From assembly GCF_017811755.1 (NCBI RefSeq), contig NZ_JADDJF010000001.1, forward strand, positions 336,460 to 400,459: a stretch of DNA of 64,000 bases, read 5' to 3'. This DNA is from Pararhodobacter sp. SW119. Its GTDB lineage: Bacteria > Pseudomonadota > Alphaproteobacteria > Rhodobacterales > Rhodobacteraceae. The translations under genes were made by a program, and so were the position numbers. This document shows, piece after piece, positions 48,043-56,506 of the stretch. The notes beneath the pieces are model-generated. The model was not told the origin of the DNA. It saw nothing but the letters and a program-made list of their open reading frames with translations, and ran no database searches. The stretch's first letter is position 1. Each line of letters begins with the position of its first letter.

Positions 48043-48791
48043 CGCGCCCCCGCCACGTCCGGCTCGCCCCGCCGCGCCCAGCGTTCCAGCCGCCCGAAAA
48101 GCCGCGCCGAGATCAGCGTGACGGTCAGGTAAAGCGCGCCGGCCGCCAGGAAGAAGGTGAAGTAGTGCCGCGTCGCCGCCGCCGCCTGCCGCGTCTCCAG
48201 CGTCAGCTCGGCAAAGCCGACGACCGCCAGCAGGGCCGTGTCCTTGGTGGCGATCAGCCACAGGTTGGCCAGCCCCGGAATGGCGAAGGGCAGCATCGCC
48301 GGCAGCACGATCCGCCGCATCAGCATCAGCGCCGGCATGCCAAAGGCGCGCCCGGCCTCGACCTGACCCGCCGGCACCGCCTGGATCGCGCCGCGCAGCA
48401 CCTCGGTCGCGTAGGCGCCCTGCACGATGCCCAGCACCCCGATCCCGGCCACCACGCCCGACAGTTCCACCCGCCCATAGCCCACGGCCATCAGCGCACG
48501 GTTCAGCAGGTCGGTCCCGGCGTAGTAGAGGATCAGGATCAGCACCAGCTCCGGCACCGCGCGCACGACGGTCGTGTAGACCGCCAGCAGATCGCGCGTG
48601 ACCGGCCCGCCATAAAGCTTGCCCCAGGCCCCGAAGAGCCCGATCACCAGCCCCATCGCAAAGGCCCCGAGCGCGATCTGGATCGATGCCACCAGACCGC
48701 GCAGCAGGTTCCCGCCCCATCCGGGCGGCGACAGCGCCAGCAGCTCGACCGTCCGGCCCAGCCCCAGCGCCTCGATCAGCGCGTCGATCAC
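48039..48791 (-). CDS. Polar amino-acid ABC transporter permease (HisQ type)
   Basis: 250 residues with five hydrophobic helices. VRAVPELVLILILYYAG is the HisQ-type helix-loop, and EAGRAFGMPALMLMRRIVLPAM is the coupling loop. With the HisM-type partner it forms the heterodimeric channel. The start is GTG 48791, 6 bp after the binding-protein stop; no strong ribosome site is seen, so coupling is likely. Confidence 0.9.
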   Translation of the reverse strand: MIDALIEALGLGRTVELLALSPPGWGGNLLRGLVASIQIALGAFAMGLVIGLFGAWGKLYGGPVTRDLLAVYTTVVRAVPELVLILILYYAGTDLLNRALMAVGYGRVELSGVVAGIGVLGIVQGAYATEVLRGAIQAVPAGQVEAGRAFGMPALMLMRRIVLPAMLPFAIPGLANLWLIATKDTALLAVVGFAELTLETRQAAAATRHYFTFFLAAGALYLTVTLISARLFGRLERWARRGEPDVAGAR

Positions 48792-48797
48792 CCCGCG

Positions 48798-49568
48798 TCA
48801 GTTGCCGTAGATCGAGACCGTGAAGTACTGCTCGCTGATGGCGTCATAGGTGCCGTCCTCCAGGATCTGCGCCAGACCCCGGTTGATCGCCTCCTTCAGT
48901 TCGGTGTCCTCCTTGCGGATGCCGGCGCCGACGCCCGCACCCAGGATGCGCTCGTCATGCTCGACCGCGCCCTTGATTTCGCAGCACTGGCCCTCGGCGG
49001 ATTCCAGGAACGCCTCCATCGCCAGGCTGTCGGCCTGCGTCGCGTCGATCCGGCCGGCATAAAGGTCCTGGTTCGCCTCGTCCTGGGTCTGGTAGATGCG
49101 CAGGGTCGTGTCGCCCTCGAAATACTCTTGCGCGTAGGTCTGGTGGATCGTCGCCACCTGCACGCCCAGCACGCGGCCCGCCAGCCCCCCGGGCGTGGGG
49201 GTGATGTCAATGTCCTTCGGCGCCACGATCACGGTCGGCGTGTTGTAGTAGGGGTCGGAGAAGTCGATCACCTGCATCCGGTCCTCGGTGATCGACATCG
49301 AGTTCATGATCGCGTCGATCTGCTGGCCCAGCAGCGCCGGGATGATCCCGTCCCACGAGGTCGGCACGATCTCGCAGTCCAGCTCCGCCGCCTCGCAGAT
49401 GGCGTTGATGATGTCGATCTCCCAGCCCTGCCAGTTGCCCGCGGCATCGGGCGAGGTGAAAGGCGGGTAGGGCTCGGCAGCGATCCCGATGCGCACCGTA
49501 TCGGCCTGTGCCGCAGTGCCAAGCGCCAGCGCCGCGGCGCCGGCCAGCATCCAAGCAGTCGTCTTCAT
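48798..49568 (-). CDS. Amino-acid ABC transporter substrate-binding protein
   Basis: 256 residues with a Sec signal peptide (MKTTAWMLAGAAALALGTAAQA, 22 residues). Mature cluster-3 binding protein: VRIGIAAEPYPPFTSPDAAG, GWEIDIINAICEAA, PTSWDGIIPALLGQQIDAIMNSMSI-type stretch, and YAGRIDATQADSLAMEAFL. ALQ/lysine-arginine-ornithine-type proteins are the closest in pattern, so a basic amino acid or a guanidino compound is a reasonable ligand guess. It was not determined. ATG 49568 has GGAGG. Confidence 0.88.
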   Translation of the reverse strand: MKTTAWMLAGAAALALGTAAQADTVRIGIAAEPYPPFTSPDAAGNWQGWEIDIINAICEAAELDCEIVPTSWDGIIPALLGQQIDAIMNSMSITEDRMQVIDFSDPYYNTPTVIVAPKDIDITPTPGGLAGRVLGVQVATIHQTYAQEYFEGDTTLRIYQTQDEANQDLYAGRIDATQADSLAMEAFLESAEGQCCEIKGAVEHDERILGAGVGAGIRKEDTELKEAINRGLAQILEDGTYDAISEQYFTVSIYGN

Positions 49569-49603
49569 TCTAGTACCTCCTGTCGTGGTTGGTTGTTGCG
49601 CGG

Positions 49604-50389
49604 TCAGGCCACGCTTCGCAGAAACTGTTTCAGCCGATCCGACTGCGGCGCGCCAAAGATCGCCTCGGGCGCGCCCTCCTCGATCACCTCGCCGTTGTTC
49701 AGGTAGATAACTTGACCCGCGACTTCGCGGGCGAACTTCATTTCGTGCGTGACCAGGATCATGGTCCGCCCCTCGGCCGCCAGATCGCGGATCACCGCCA
49801 GCACCTCGCCCACGAGTTCCGGGTCCAGCGCCGAGGTCGGCTCATCGAAGAGCATCACCTGCGGCTCCACCGCCAGCGCCCGCGCGATGGCGCCGCGCTG
49901 CTGCTGCCCGCCCGACAGGAACGCGGGGTAGACATCGGCCTTGTCGGCCAGCCCGACGCGGTCCAGCAAGTCGCGGGCGCGCGCGATCGCCTCGCGCTTT
50001 GGCACGCCCAGCACATGCACCGGCACCTCGATGACGTTCTGCAGAAGCGTCATGTGCGACCATAGATTGAACGCCTGAAAGACCATGCCCAGCCGGGTGC
50101 GGATCCGCTCGATCTGCCGGCGGTTGGCGGGGCTGCCATCGGCGCGCATGGCGATTTCCTCGCCGCCCACCAGGATCCGCCCGCCTGACGGTTGCTCGAG
50201 GAAGTTGATGCAGCGCAAGAGCGTCGACTTGCCGGACCCCGAGCCGCCGATCACCGCCACCACATCGCCCTCACAGGCGCGCAGATCGACGCCGCGCAGC
50301 ACCTTCAGCGCACCGAAGGACTTGTGCAGACCCTCCACGAGTATCGCCTCGGGTCGGGCGGTATCGTCGCCTGAGGCGGCTTCTGGCAT
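49604..50389 (-). CDS. Amino-acid ABC transporter ATP-binding protein
   Basis: 261 residues. Walker A GGSGSGKST, Q-loop VFQAFNLWSHMT, signature LSGGQQQRGAIARAL, Walker B VMLFDEPTSALD, switch His in LVTHEMKF. It energises uptake through the two permeases encoded downstream. Several in-frame starts exist (50518, 50440, 50389). I chose 50389 (MPEAASGDDTARPEAILVEGL) as it gives the family length. The gene is divergent from the arginine-deiminase-like gene. Confidence 0.92.
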   Translation of the reverse strand: MPEAASGDDTARPEAILVEGLHKSFGALKVLRGVDLRACEGDVVAVIGGSGSGKSTLLRCINFLEQPSGGRILVGGEEIAMRADGSPANRRQIERIRTRLGMVFQAFNLWSHMTLLQNVIEVPVHVLGVPKREAIARARDLLDRVGLADKADVYPAFLSGGQQQRGAIARALAVEPQVMLFDEPTSALDPELVGEVLAVIRDLAAEGRTMILVTHEMKFAREVAGQVIYLNNGEVIEEGAPEAIFGAPQSDRLKQFLRSVA

Positions 50390-50438
50390 GCGGTCGGCGG
50401 CCCCCTTGATGCACCCGAACCCTGTGGAACTCGATTGC

Positions 50439-50476
50439 ATTAAGCCCGCGATCCGATAATTCTTCAAGCGTATAAT
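50439..50476. promoter_or_regulatory. Divergent promoters for the ABC operon and the ADI-like gene
   Basis: Leftward: TTGAAG (reverse complement of 50462-50467), 17 bp, CTTAAT (reverse of 50439-50444). This would place the transcript start upstream of the ATPase gene. Rightward: a perfect TATAAT at 50471-50476, 20 bp from the ADI-like ATG, without a good -35, suggesting activator control. The two overlap, so transcription in one direction could interfere with the other. Confidence 0.5.
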
Positions 50477-50496
50477 TTCCAGCCAGAGGGACCGGA

Positions 50497-51378
50497 ATGC
50501 AGCGGGAATACGGATCACAAGGCATGGCGGCGCCGCTGCGGCGGGTGATGATGCGCGCGCCCGGCGCGGCGATGCGCGCCGCCGACCGGGCCGTTTGGCA
50601 CTACGGGCCGGGCTTCGATCCGGCGCGGGCCGAGGTGCAGCATGCCGCCTTTGCGGAACTGGTCGCCGACAGCGGCGCGCGGATCGACTGGCTGGAACAG
50701 CACGATGGCGATGGGCTGTCGGATGCCGTCTTCACCCACGATCCCTCCTTCGTGACCGAGGTCGGCGGGGTGATCCTGAACATGGGCAAGCCCCTGCGCC
50801 GGAAGGAGCCCGCCCTGCACCGCGCCGCCTATCAGGCGATGGACATCCCGATCCTCGGCGCCCTGCCCGAGGGCGCGACCATGGAAGGGGGCGATACCGT
50901 CTGGGTCGACCGCCACACGCTGGCGGTGGGGCGCGGGGCGCGCACCAACCAGGCCGGGATCGAGGCCGTCGCCGACATCCTGCGCCCGCACGGGATCACC
51001 GTCCTCGGCTTCGACCTGCCGGTCTGGACGGGGGGCGACGCCTGCCTGCACCTGATGTCGCTGATCAGCCCGCTGGCCGACGACCTGGCGCTGGTCCATC
51101 GCCCGCTGATGCCCTTTGCCTTCCACGCGCTCCTGCGCGACCGGGGCTGGCGCCTGATCGACGCGCCGCCGGCCGAGTTCCACGAAAGCTTCGGGCTCAG
51201 CGTCAATGTCCTGCCCACCGCGCCGGGCGAGGTGATCGCGGTCGACGGCTTTCCCGAAACCCGTAAGGCGATGGAAGACGCCGGCTGCCGCGTGCAGGTC
51301 TTCGCCGGCGACGCGCTCTGCATCGCGTGCGAGGGCGGGCCGACCTGCCTGACCCGCCCGATCCTGCGCGCCGCCTGA
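50497..51378 (+). CDS. Arginine deiminase-superfamily (amidinohydrolase) protein
   Basis: 293 residues with the guanidino-group-modifying fold. Visible: FTHDPSFVTEVGGVILNMG, the acidic pair in TMEGGDTVWVD, the histidine of GGDACLHLMSLISP and the catalytic cysteine in CEGGPTCLTRPIL near the C-terminus. The Cys-His-Glu/Asp set is thus complete. Relatives hydrolyse methylarginines (DDAH), arginine, or other guanidino compounds. ATG 50497 has AGAGGG upstream; ATG 50524 is an alternative that starts at MAAPLRRVMMRAPG. Divergent from an amino-acid ABC operon, which may import the substrate. Confidence 0.82.
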   Translation: MQREYGSQGMAAPLRRVMMRAPGAAMRAADRAVWHYGPGFDPARAEVQHAAFAELVADSGARIDWLEQHDGDGLSDAVFTHDPSFVTEVGGVILNMGKPLRRKEPALHRAAYQAMDIPILGALPEGATMEGGDTVWVDRHTLAVGRGARTNQAGIEAVADILRPHGITVLGFDLPVWTGGDACLHLMSLISPLADDLALVHRPLMPFAFHALLRDRGWRLIDAPPAEFHESFGLSVNVLPTAPGEVIAVDGFPETRKAMEDAGCRVQVFAGDALCIACEGGPTCLTRPILRAA

Positions 51379-51412
51379 AGTCGCAGGGCGGCGCGCAAAA
51401 CCGTTTCTTTCA

Positions 51413-51474
51413 GGTTAACAAAAAGGTTTTTAGCTATCCATTACAAGGCTTTGCCCGTTTGCTCGCTGGCGAGC
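51413..51474 (-). repeat. Palindrome-TTAACC element, copy F
   Basis: GGTTAACAAAAAGG at the left and GCTCGC-TG-GCGAGC (51461-51474) at the right, centre 52.5 bp from the TTAA start. Reversed, GGATAGCTAAAAACC lies between. It lies between the convergent ADI-like gene and the second oxidoreductase gene, 52 bp past the latter's stop. Confidence 0.6.
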
Positions 51475-51525
51475 AGGCCGCTCATTGGAGCGTTTGGCGG
51501 GCAAAAACTGCCGGCATCGGCGCGC

Positions 51526-54500
51526 TCAGGCCGCCGCGCGGCGGGGCGCGGCCAGCTTCGCCGCGACCTCGGCCTGGACCTTGCCAGCGGCTTCGGCCTT
51601 GACCGGGCCATAGCCGCGGATGCCCATCGGCGCGGCCAGCACTGCGCGCCAGCGCGGCAGGTCGCCTGTCGCCTCGGCCGCGGCGCGGTCCAGCAGGCCC
51701 GCGTACCAGTCCAGCAACTCGCGCTCCATCTTCCGCTCGGGGTGGCGGGCGAAGAGGTCCCATTTCGTCCCCCGGACGCCCTTCATCCGCGCCAGCATCG
51801 CAAACGCCGGCCGCATCCCCCATCCCGGGAAGCGGCGCTTGTTGGGCCGGCCGCGGTGGTCGGTCCCCGTGGGCCAGAGCGGCGGCGCCAGGTGATAGTT
51901 GACCCGCGCCCCGTCGCCGAACTCGCGCTTGATCCGCTCGGCAAAGCTGGCATCGCGGTGCAGCCGCGCGACCTCGTATTCGTCCTTCACCGCCATCAGC
52001 TTGAAGAGGCTCTTCGCCGCCGCCCGCGATAACTCCTCGTCCCCCAGCGCCAGGATCGGGGCCAGCCGGTCGCGATAGGCCTGCGCATAGGCTGCGTCCT
52101 GATAGTCGATCAGGAACGCCGCGCGGCGCGTGATCAGCTTCTCCACCGTTTCCTCGGCGGGCTTCGGGTTCAGCACCTCCGAAAACGGCGCCGGATCGAC
52201 GGCGGCCAGCCGGCCCAGGGCGAAAGCACGCCGGTTCGCCTCCATCGCCACGCCATTCAGCTCGATCGCCCGGTCAAGCGCGGCCAGCGACACCGGCACC
52301 AGCCCCGATTGCCAGGCAAAGCCCATCAGGATCATGTTGGCATAGACCGTGTCGCCCATCAGCGCCTCGGCCAGACGGCCGGCATCCAGCGCGCCGACCT
52401 CGCCGCCGACCGCCGATTCCAGCGCCCTCAGCCGCGCCGGGATCTTCAGGGATGCATCGCGGTTGAGCACGATGTCGCCGGTCGGCATCTCGGTCAACGT
52501 AACCACCGCGCGGGTGCCTGGCCGAAGGCAGGCGCTGGCCTTGGGCGCGGTCGACACCACCAGATCGCAGCCGATCAGCGCGTCGGCCGCGGCGCGGTCG
52601 GTGCGGACCTGCTGGATATCCGCGGGCTTCGGCGCAAGGCGCAGGAAGCTCAGCACCGGACCAAACTTCTGGGCAAAGCCGGTGAAGTCCAGCACCGACG
52701 CGCCGCGCCCCTCCAGATGCGCGGCCATGGAAATCAGCGCGCCGACGGTGACGACGCCGGTGCCGCCGACGCCGGTGACCAGCAGGTCATAGGGCTTTTC
52801 CAGCATCGGCAGATCGGGCTCGGGCAGCTTGGCCAGCGCCGCGTCGATGGCGTCGGAGGCCTTCGGCTTCGGCTTCAGCCGCTCCGCGCCCTCGACGGTG
52901 ACGAAGGACGGGCAGAAGCCGTTGAGGCAGGAATAGTCCTTGTTGCAGTTCGACTGGTTGATCCGCCGCTTGGGGCCGAACTCCGTCTCGATGGGCTCGA
53001 CCGAAAGGCAGTTCGACTCCTTCGAGCAATCGCCACAACCCTCGCAGACCAGTTCGTTGATCATGACGAACTTCTGCGGATCCTCCAGCTTGCCGCGCTT
53101 GCGGCGGCGGCGCTTTTCGGTGGCGCAGGCCTGTTCGTAGATCAGGACCGAGACGCCCTTCACCGTGCGGATCTCGCGCTGGACGCCGTCGAGCGCGGCG
53201 CGGTCATGAAAGGTGGTGCCGGCGGGAAAATCGGCGCTCTTGAACTTGCCGATATTGTCCGACACCAGCGCGATCCGCTCCACCCCTTCGGCCCGGCAGA
53301 TCGCCGCGATGGACTGGACCGAGACGGGGCCGTCCACCGGCTGGCCGCCGGTCATCGCGACCGCGTCGTTATAAAGGATCTTGTAGGTGATGTTGGCGCC
53401 GGCGGCGATCGCCTGCCGGATCGCCATCGATCCCGAATGATACCAGGTGCCTTCGCCCAGGTTCTGGAAGACGTGATCGTTGCCGGTAAACATGCTGGAT
53501 GCCGCCCAGTTCACCCCCTCGCCCCCCATCTGGATCAGCGAGGTCGTGTCGCGGTTCATCCAGGAGGCCATGAAGTGACACCCGATGCCGGCCAGCGCCT
53601 TCGACCCCTCCGGCACGCGGGTCGAGGTGTTGTGCGGGCAGCCCGAGCAGAAATAGGGCGTGCGGGTGGCGCCGGGGATGTTCAGCACCTGAGGCTGGAC
53701 GCCCAGGATCTCGGCCGCGCGCTGGGGGTATCTCCCTGCGGGGAAATGCCGGTCCAGTCGCTGGGCGACGATGGGCAGCAACTGGCGGGGCGATAGCTCG
53801 CCCGTCCACGGGATCAGGCGTTCGCCCTTCTCGTCGCGCTTGCCGACCATCAGGCGCGGCTTGTCGCCGTCCCAGTCGTAGAAATATTCCTTCAACTGGC
53901 TTTCGACGATGCCGCGCTTTTCCTCGACGACCAGGATCTCCTCCTTGCCGGCGACGAAATCCAGCGCCCCGCGATGCGCCAGCGGCCAGACCATGCCGAC
54001 CTTGTAGATGTCGATGCCCAGTTTCGCGCAGGTGTCGCGGTCGATGCCCAAGAGCCGCAGCGCCTCCATCAGGTCCAGATGCGCCTTGCCGGTGGTCACG
54101 AACCCGAAGCGCGCGCGCGGGATGCCATGGATCACGCGGTCGATCGGGTTGGCCTCGGCGAAGGCGAGCGCGGCCTGCTTCTTGGCCTCCAGCCGGTCCT
54201 CGATCTGGAAGCCGGGCAGGTCGGGCCAGCGGTAGTGCAACCCATCCTTCGGCGGCGTGAAGTCGGGCGTCATGAACGCGCGGTCGGGCAGCAGGTCCAC
54301 GGACATGCCCGATTCGACCACGTCCGACACCGCCTTGAACCCGACCCAAAGGCCGGAAAACCGCGAGAGCGCATAGCCCCATTCGCCGAAGGGCAGGAAC
54401 TCGGCCACGTTCGCCGGGCTGATGACCGGCATGAACCACGCCAGGAACGCCGCGTCCGACTGGTGCGGCATCGAGGACGAGACACAACCGTGGTCATCCC

Positions 54501-54951
54501 CCGCCACCACCAGCACGCCGCCATGCGGGCTGGATCCATAGGCATTGCCGTGCTTGAGCGCGTCGCCCGACCGGTCCACCCCCGGCCCCTTGCCGTACCA
54601 CATGCCGAAGACGCCCTGCACCTGGGCGTTCGGGTTCGTCTCCACCTGCTGCGATCCCAGGATCGCGGTCGCGCCCAGATCCTCGTTCACCGCGGGCAGG
54701 AACTCGATCCCGCTTTCCTTCACCCGGTCGCGCGCGCGCCAGATCTCCAGATCCAGCGCCCCCAGCGGCGAGCCGCGATAGCCCGACACCAGCCCGCCGG
54801 TCTTCAGCCCCGCTGCCCGGTCGCGCCGCGCCTGGTCCAGCAGGATGCGCACCAGCGCCTGCGTGCCGGTCAGGAACACGCGTCCCTCGGTCCGGCTGTA
54901 GCGGTCGGACATGTCGTATTTGGCCAGTGGCGGGCGGAAGGGGGCGGTCAT
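51526..54951 (-). CDS. Indolepyruvate ferredoxin oxidoreductase family protein, fused single chain (copy 2)
   Basis: 1141 residues, same domain order as copy 1: TPP alpha region, TPP-binding YFCSGCPHNTSTRVPEG, Fe-S cysteines in ELVCEGCGDCSKESNC and NCNKDYSCLNGFCPSF, and gamma domain starting GVGGTGVVTVGAL. It differs from copy 1 in the gamma domain, where copy 1 has EMAGLAQKGGAVHIH and this one DFTGFAQKFGPVLSFL. The two may therefore prefer different 2-oxoacids. ATG 54951 has GGAGG. It is divergent from an Lrp/AsnC regulator, a common pairing for genes of aromatic or branched amino-acid breakdown. Confidence 0.9.
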   Translation of the reverse strand: MTAPFRPPLAKYDMSDRYSRTEGRVFLTGTQALVRILLDQARRDRAAGLKTGGLVSGYRGSPLGALDLEIWRARDRVKESGIEFLPAVNEDLGATAILGSQQVETNPNAQVQGVFGMWYGKGPGVDRSGDALKHGNAYGSSPHGGVLVVAGDDHGCVSSSMPHQSDAAFLAWFMPVISPANVAEFLPFGEWGYALSRFSGLWVGFKAVSDVVESGMSVDLLPDRAFMTPDFTPPKDGLHYRWPDLPGFQIEDRLEAKKQAALAFAEANPIDRVIHGIPRARFGFVTTGKAHLDLMEALRLLGIDRDTCAKLGIDIYKVGMVWPLAHRGALDFVAGKEEILVVEEKRGIVESQLKEYFYDWDGDKPRLMVGKRDEKGERLIPWTGELSPRQLLPIVAQRLDRHFPAGRYPQRAAEILGVQPQVLNIPGATRTPYFCSGCPHNTSTRVPEGSKALAGIGCHFMASWMNRDTTSLIQMGGEGVNWAASSMFTGNDHVFQNLGEGTWYHSGSMAIRQAIAAGANITYKILYNDAVAMTGGQPVDGPVSVQSIAAICRAEGVERIALVSDNIGKFKSADFPAGTTFHDRAALDGVQREIRTVKGVSVLIYEQACATEKRRRRKRGKLEDPQKFVMINELVCEGCGDCSKESNCLSVEPIETEFGPKRRINQSNCNKDYSCLNGFCPSFVTVEGAERLKPKPKASDAIDAALAKLPEPDLPMLEKPYDLLVTGVGGTGVVTVGALISMAAHLEGRGASVLDFTGFAQKFGPVLSFLRLAPKPADIQQVRTDRAAADALIGCDLVVSTAPKASACLRPGTRAVVTLTEMPTGDIVLNRDASLKIPARLRALESAVGGEVGALDAGRLAEALMGDTVYANMILMGFAWQSGLVPVSLAALDRAIELNGVAMEANRRAFALGRLAAVDPAPFSEVLNPKPAEETVEKLITRRAAFLIDYQDAAYAQAYRDRLAPILALGDEELSRAAAKSLFKLMAVKDEYEVARLHRDASFAERIKREFGDGARVNYHLAPPLWPTGTDHRGRPNKRRFPGWGMRPAFAMLARMKGVRGTKWDLFARHPERKMERELLDWYAGLLDRAAAEATGDLPRWRAVLAAPMGIRGYGPVKAEAAGKVQAEVAAKLAAPRRAAA

Positions 54952-55075
54952 GGCGATCCTCCGGTAAAGGCATATCGTGGCTGTGGCTTTGCGCCAGTCT
55001 AGCGCAGGCCGGGCGAAAGTGGGTGCCAGATTTGCCGGAATGACGCAGTCTTGACTGGTCTTCATGCCGGGAATG

Positions 55076-55099
55076 GGCAGGATAGTGGAATATCCTGCC
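55076..55099. promoter_or_regulatory. Candidate Lrp/AsnC operator
   Basis: Inverted repeat GGCAGGATA-N6-TATCCTGCC with perfect 9-bp arms, ending 10 bp before the lrp-type ATG and about 125 bp upstream of the oxidoreductase start. The position suits autorepression and co-regulation of the divergent gene. The right arm overlaps the ribosome-binding region (AGGAGGGG at 55100-55107 follows directly), so translation could also be affected. Confidence 0.55.
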
Positions 55100-55109
55100 A
55101 GGAGGGGCC

Positions 55110-55568
55110 ATGCAACTGGAACCACGCGATCTGCAAATTCTCGACCTGCTGCAACGGGATTCGCGCCTGTCGAACCAGGACCTGGCCGACCGGGTGGGCA
55201 TGTCGACCTCGGCCTGCTGGCGGCGGGTCAAGGCGCTGGAGGAAGCCGGCGTGATCCGCGGCTACCGCGCCGAGATCGACCCGCGCCGCGCCGGCATGGC
55301 GTTTCACGCCATCATCCACGTGCGGCTGGTGCGCCACGCCCGCGAGATCGTCGATCGTTTCGTCGCCGAGGTCATGCGCCATGACGAGGTGCAGGATTGC
55401 TACGCCACGACCGGCGGCGCGGATTACCATCTGCGCGTGCTCTGCCGCGACCTCGACGCGTTCAACGACTTCATGGAACGCACGCTCTTCCAACTCGACG
55501 GCATCGCCAATATCCAGACCAACCTCGTGCTGCGCCACATCAAGGCGCCGGGGATGCCCGGCGCCTAG
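55110..55568 (+). CDS. Lrp/AsnC-family transcriptional regulator
   Basis: 152 residues. N-terminal HTH (about 4-55; DLQILDLLQRDSRLSNQDLA, MSTSACWRRVKALEEAGVI) and C-terminal RAM/ligand domain (about 65-145; CYATTGGADYHLRVLCRDL). These proteins form octamers and sense amino acids. Divergent from the second indolepyruvate oxidoreductase, it most likely controls that gene in response to an aromatic amino acid or its keto acid. ATG 55110 follows GGAGGGG. It is convergent with the NnrU-like gene, 3 bp apart. Confidence 0.92.
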   Translation: MQLEPRDLQILDLLQRDSRLSNQDLADRVGMSTSACWRRVKALEEAGVIRGYRAEIDPRRAGMAFHAIIHVRLVRHAREIVDRFVAEVMRHDEVQDCYATTGGADYHLRVLCRDLDAFNDFMERTLFQLDGIANIQTNLVLRHIKAPGMPGA

Positions 55569-55571
55569 CGC

Positions 55572-56255
55572 TCAGGGCATGAAGCGCGCGGCGATGGGCA
55601 CGCCGGCAAGCCAGGGATGCAGGGCGATCAGCAGATGGACCAACGCCAGTCCGGCCAGCAGCCGCAGAAAGGTCTCGGCACCCGCGCCTTGGGACAGGCG
55701 ATGCGCGCGCGCGGTGGCGGCAAGATCCGCCCAGCCGCGCGGCCCCAGTTCACGTCGGCGCCGGCGGTCGATCAATCGTTGGCCGAGCAGCGCGAAGCCG
55801 GCGAACCCGCCGAACATCAGCACATGCGCCAGATCTCCGTTTGCCGCCAGATGCCCGCCCGACCAGAGCGCCAGCGCCGCCAGCACCGGGTGGCGCAGGA
55901 AGCCGACGACGCCCGGCGCACGCGGGTCGAACCGGTCGTTGCGCCACCCGGCAAAGGACAGCGGGTTCGGGCGGAAGGCGGCGAAGGCCAGCAGCAGGCA
56001 GGCCAGCGCCATCGCCAGCAGCGTGACATGCCCCGCCCAGAACGGCGGATGCCAGAGCGGCACCCAGGGCGCCGCCCGCGCCGCCAGAAACAGCCAGACC
56101 AGCACCGCCAGCGACAGCGCCGAATAGGCCAGCCCAAACCCCGCCGGCCCCAGGCGCGCGACCAGCCAGGGCCGCACCGGCGGGCGCACCGGGATCGCAT
56201 GCGTCAGCAGGAAGGCGGCATAGGCCGCGACGAAGCCGCCCCATCCGGCTAGCAT
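55572..56255 (-). CDS. NnrU-family membrane protein
   Basis: 227 residues, about six hydrophobic segments. WGGFVAAYAAFLLTHAIPVRPPVR, FGLAYSALSLAVLVWLF, HPPFWAGHVTLLAMALACL, RHPVLAALALWSGGHLAANGDL and FGGFAGFALLGQRLIDRRR match the NnrU family. That family was named in denitrifiers next to nitrite/NO reductase genes and is related to isoprenylcysteine methyltransferase-like proteins. No denitrification genes are in this window. ATG 56255 (MLAGWGGF) gives the family N-terminus; an in-frame upstream extension is basic and unlikely. Confidence 0.85.
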   Translation of the reverse strand: MLAGWGGFVAAYAAFLLTHAIPVRPPVRPWLVARLGPAGFGLAYSALSLAVLVWLFLAARAAPWVPLWHPPFWAGHVTLLAMALACLLLAFAAFRPNPLSFAGWRNDRFDPRAPGVVGFLRHPVLAALALWSGGHLAANGDLAHVLMFGGFAGFALLGQRLIDRRRRRELGPRGWADLAATARAHRLSQGAGAETFLRLLAGLALVHLLIALHPWLAGVPIAARFMP

Positions 56256-56475
56256 CGGTTCCGCCTGTGTCGCGTGCCTGCCATCCGCCGCCTTTCGTCG
56301 ATGCGACGCAGGAAATCGCATGCGCCCCGCCGGTGCAAGACCGGGACGCGCTGCCCGGGCCCCGGCGTCGCTGCCTTCGTGTTGTCGCGGCCGCTTCCGC
56401 CGGGCTGACCTGCCCCGCGCTTTACAACTCCACGCAGGAAGTCCGAGGCTTGTCCGCCAGAATGCAAGCGGATAC

Positions 56476-56493
56476 TATACTCATGGTTGAGTA
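56476..56493 (+). promoter_or_regulatory. -10 element and dyad upstream of the response regulator
   Basis: TATACT (56476-56481) overlaps the inverted repeat TACTCA-TGGT-TGAGTA (56478-56493), 13 bp before the TTG start of the OmpR-type gene. Autoregulation by the response regulator is possible. No good -35 box is seen. The remaining 220 bp upstream (56256-56475) shows nothing else. Confidence 0.4.
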
Positions 56494-56506
56494 GGGAGTA
56501 CGAAGA

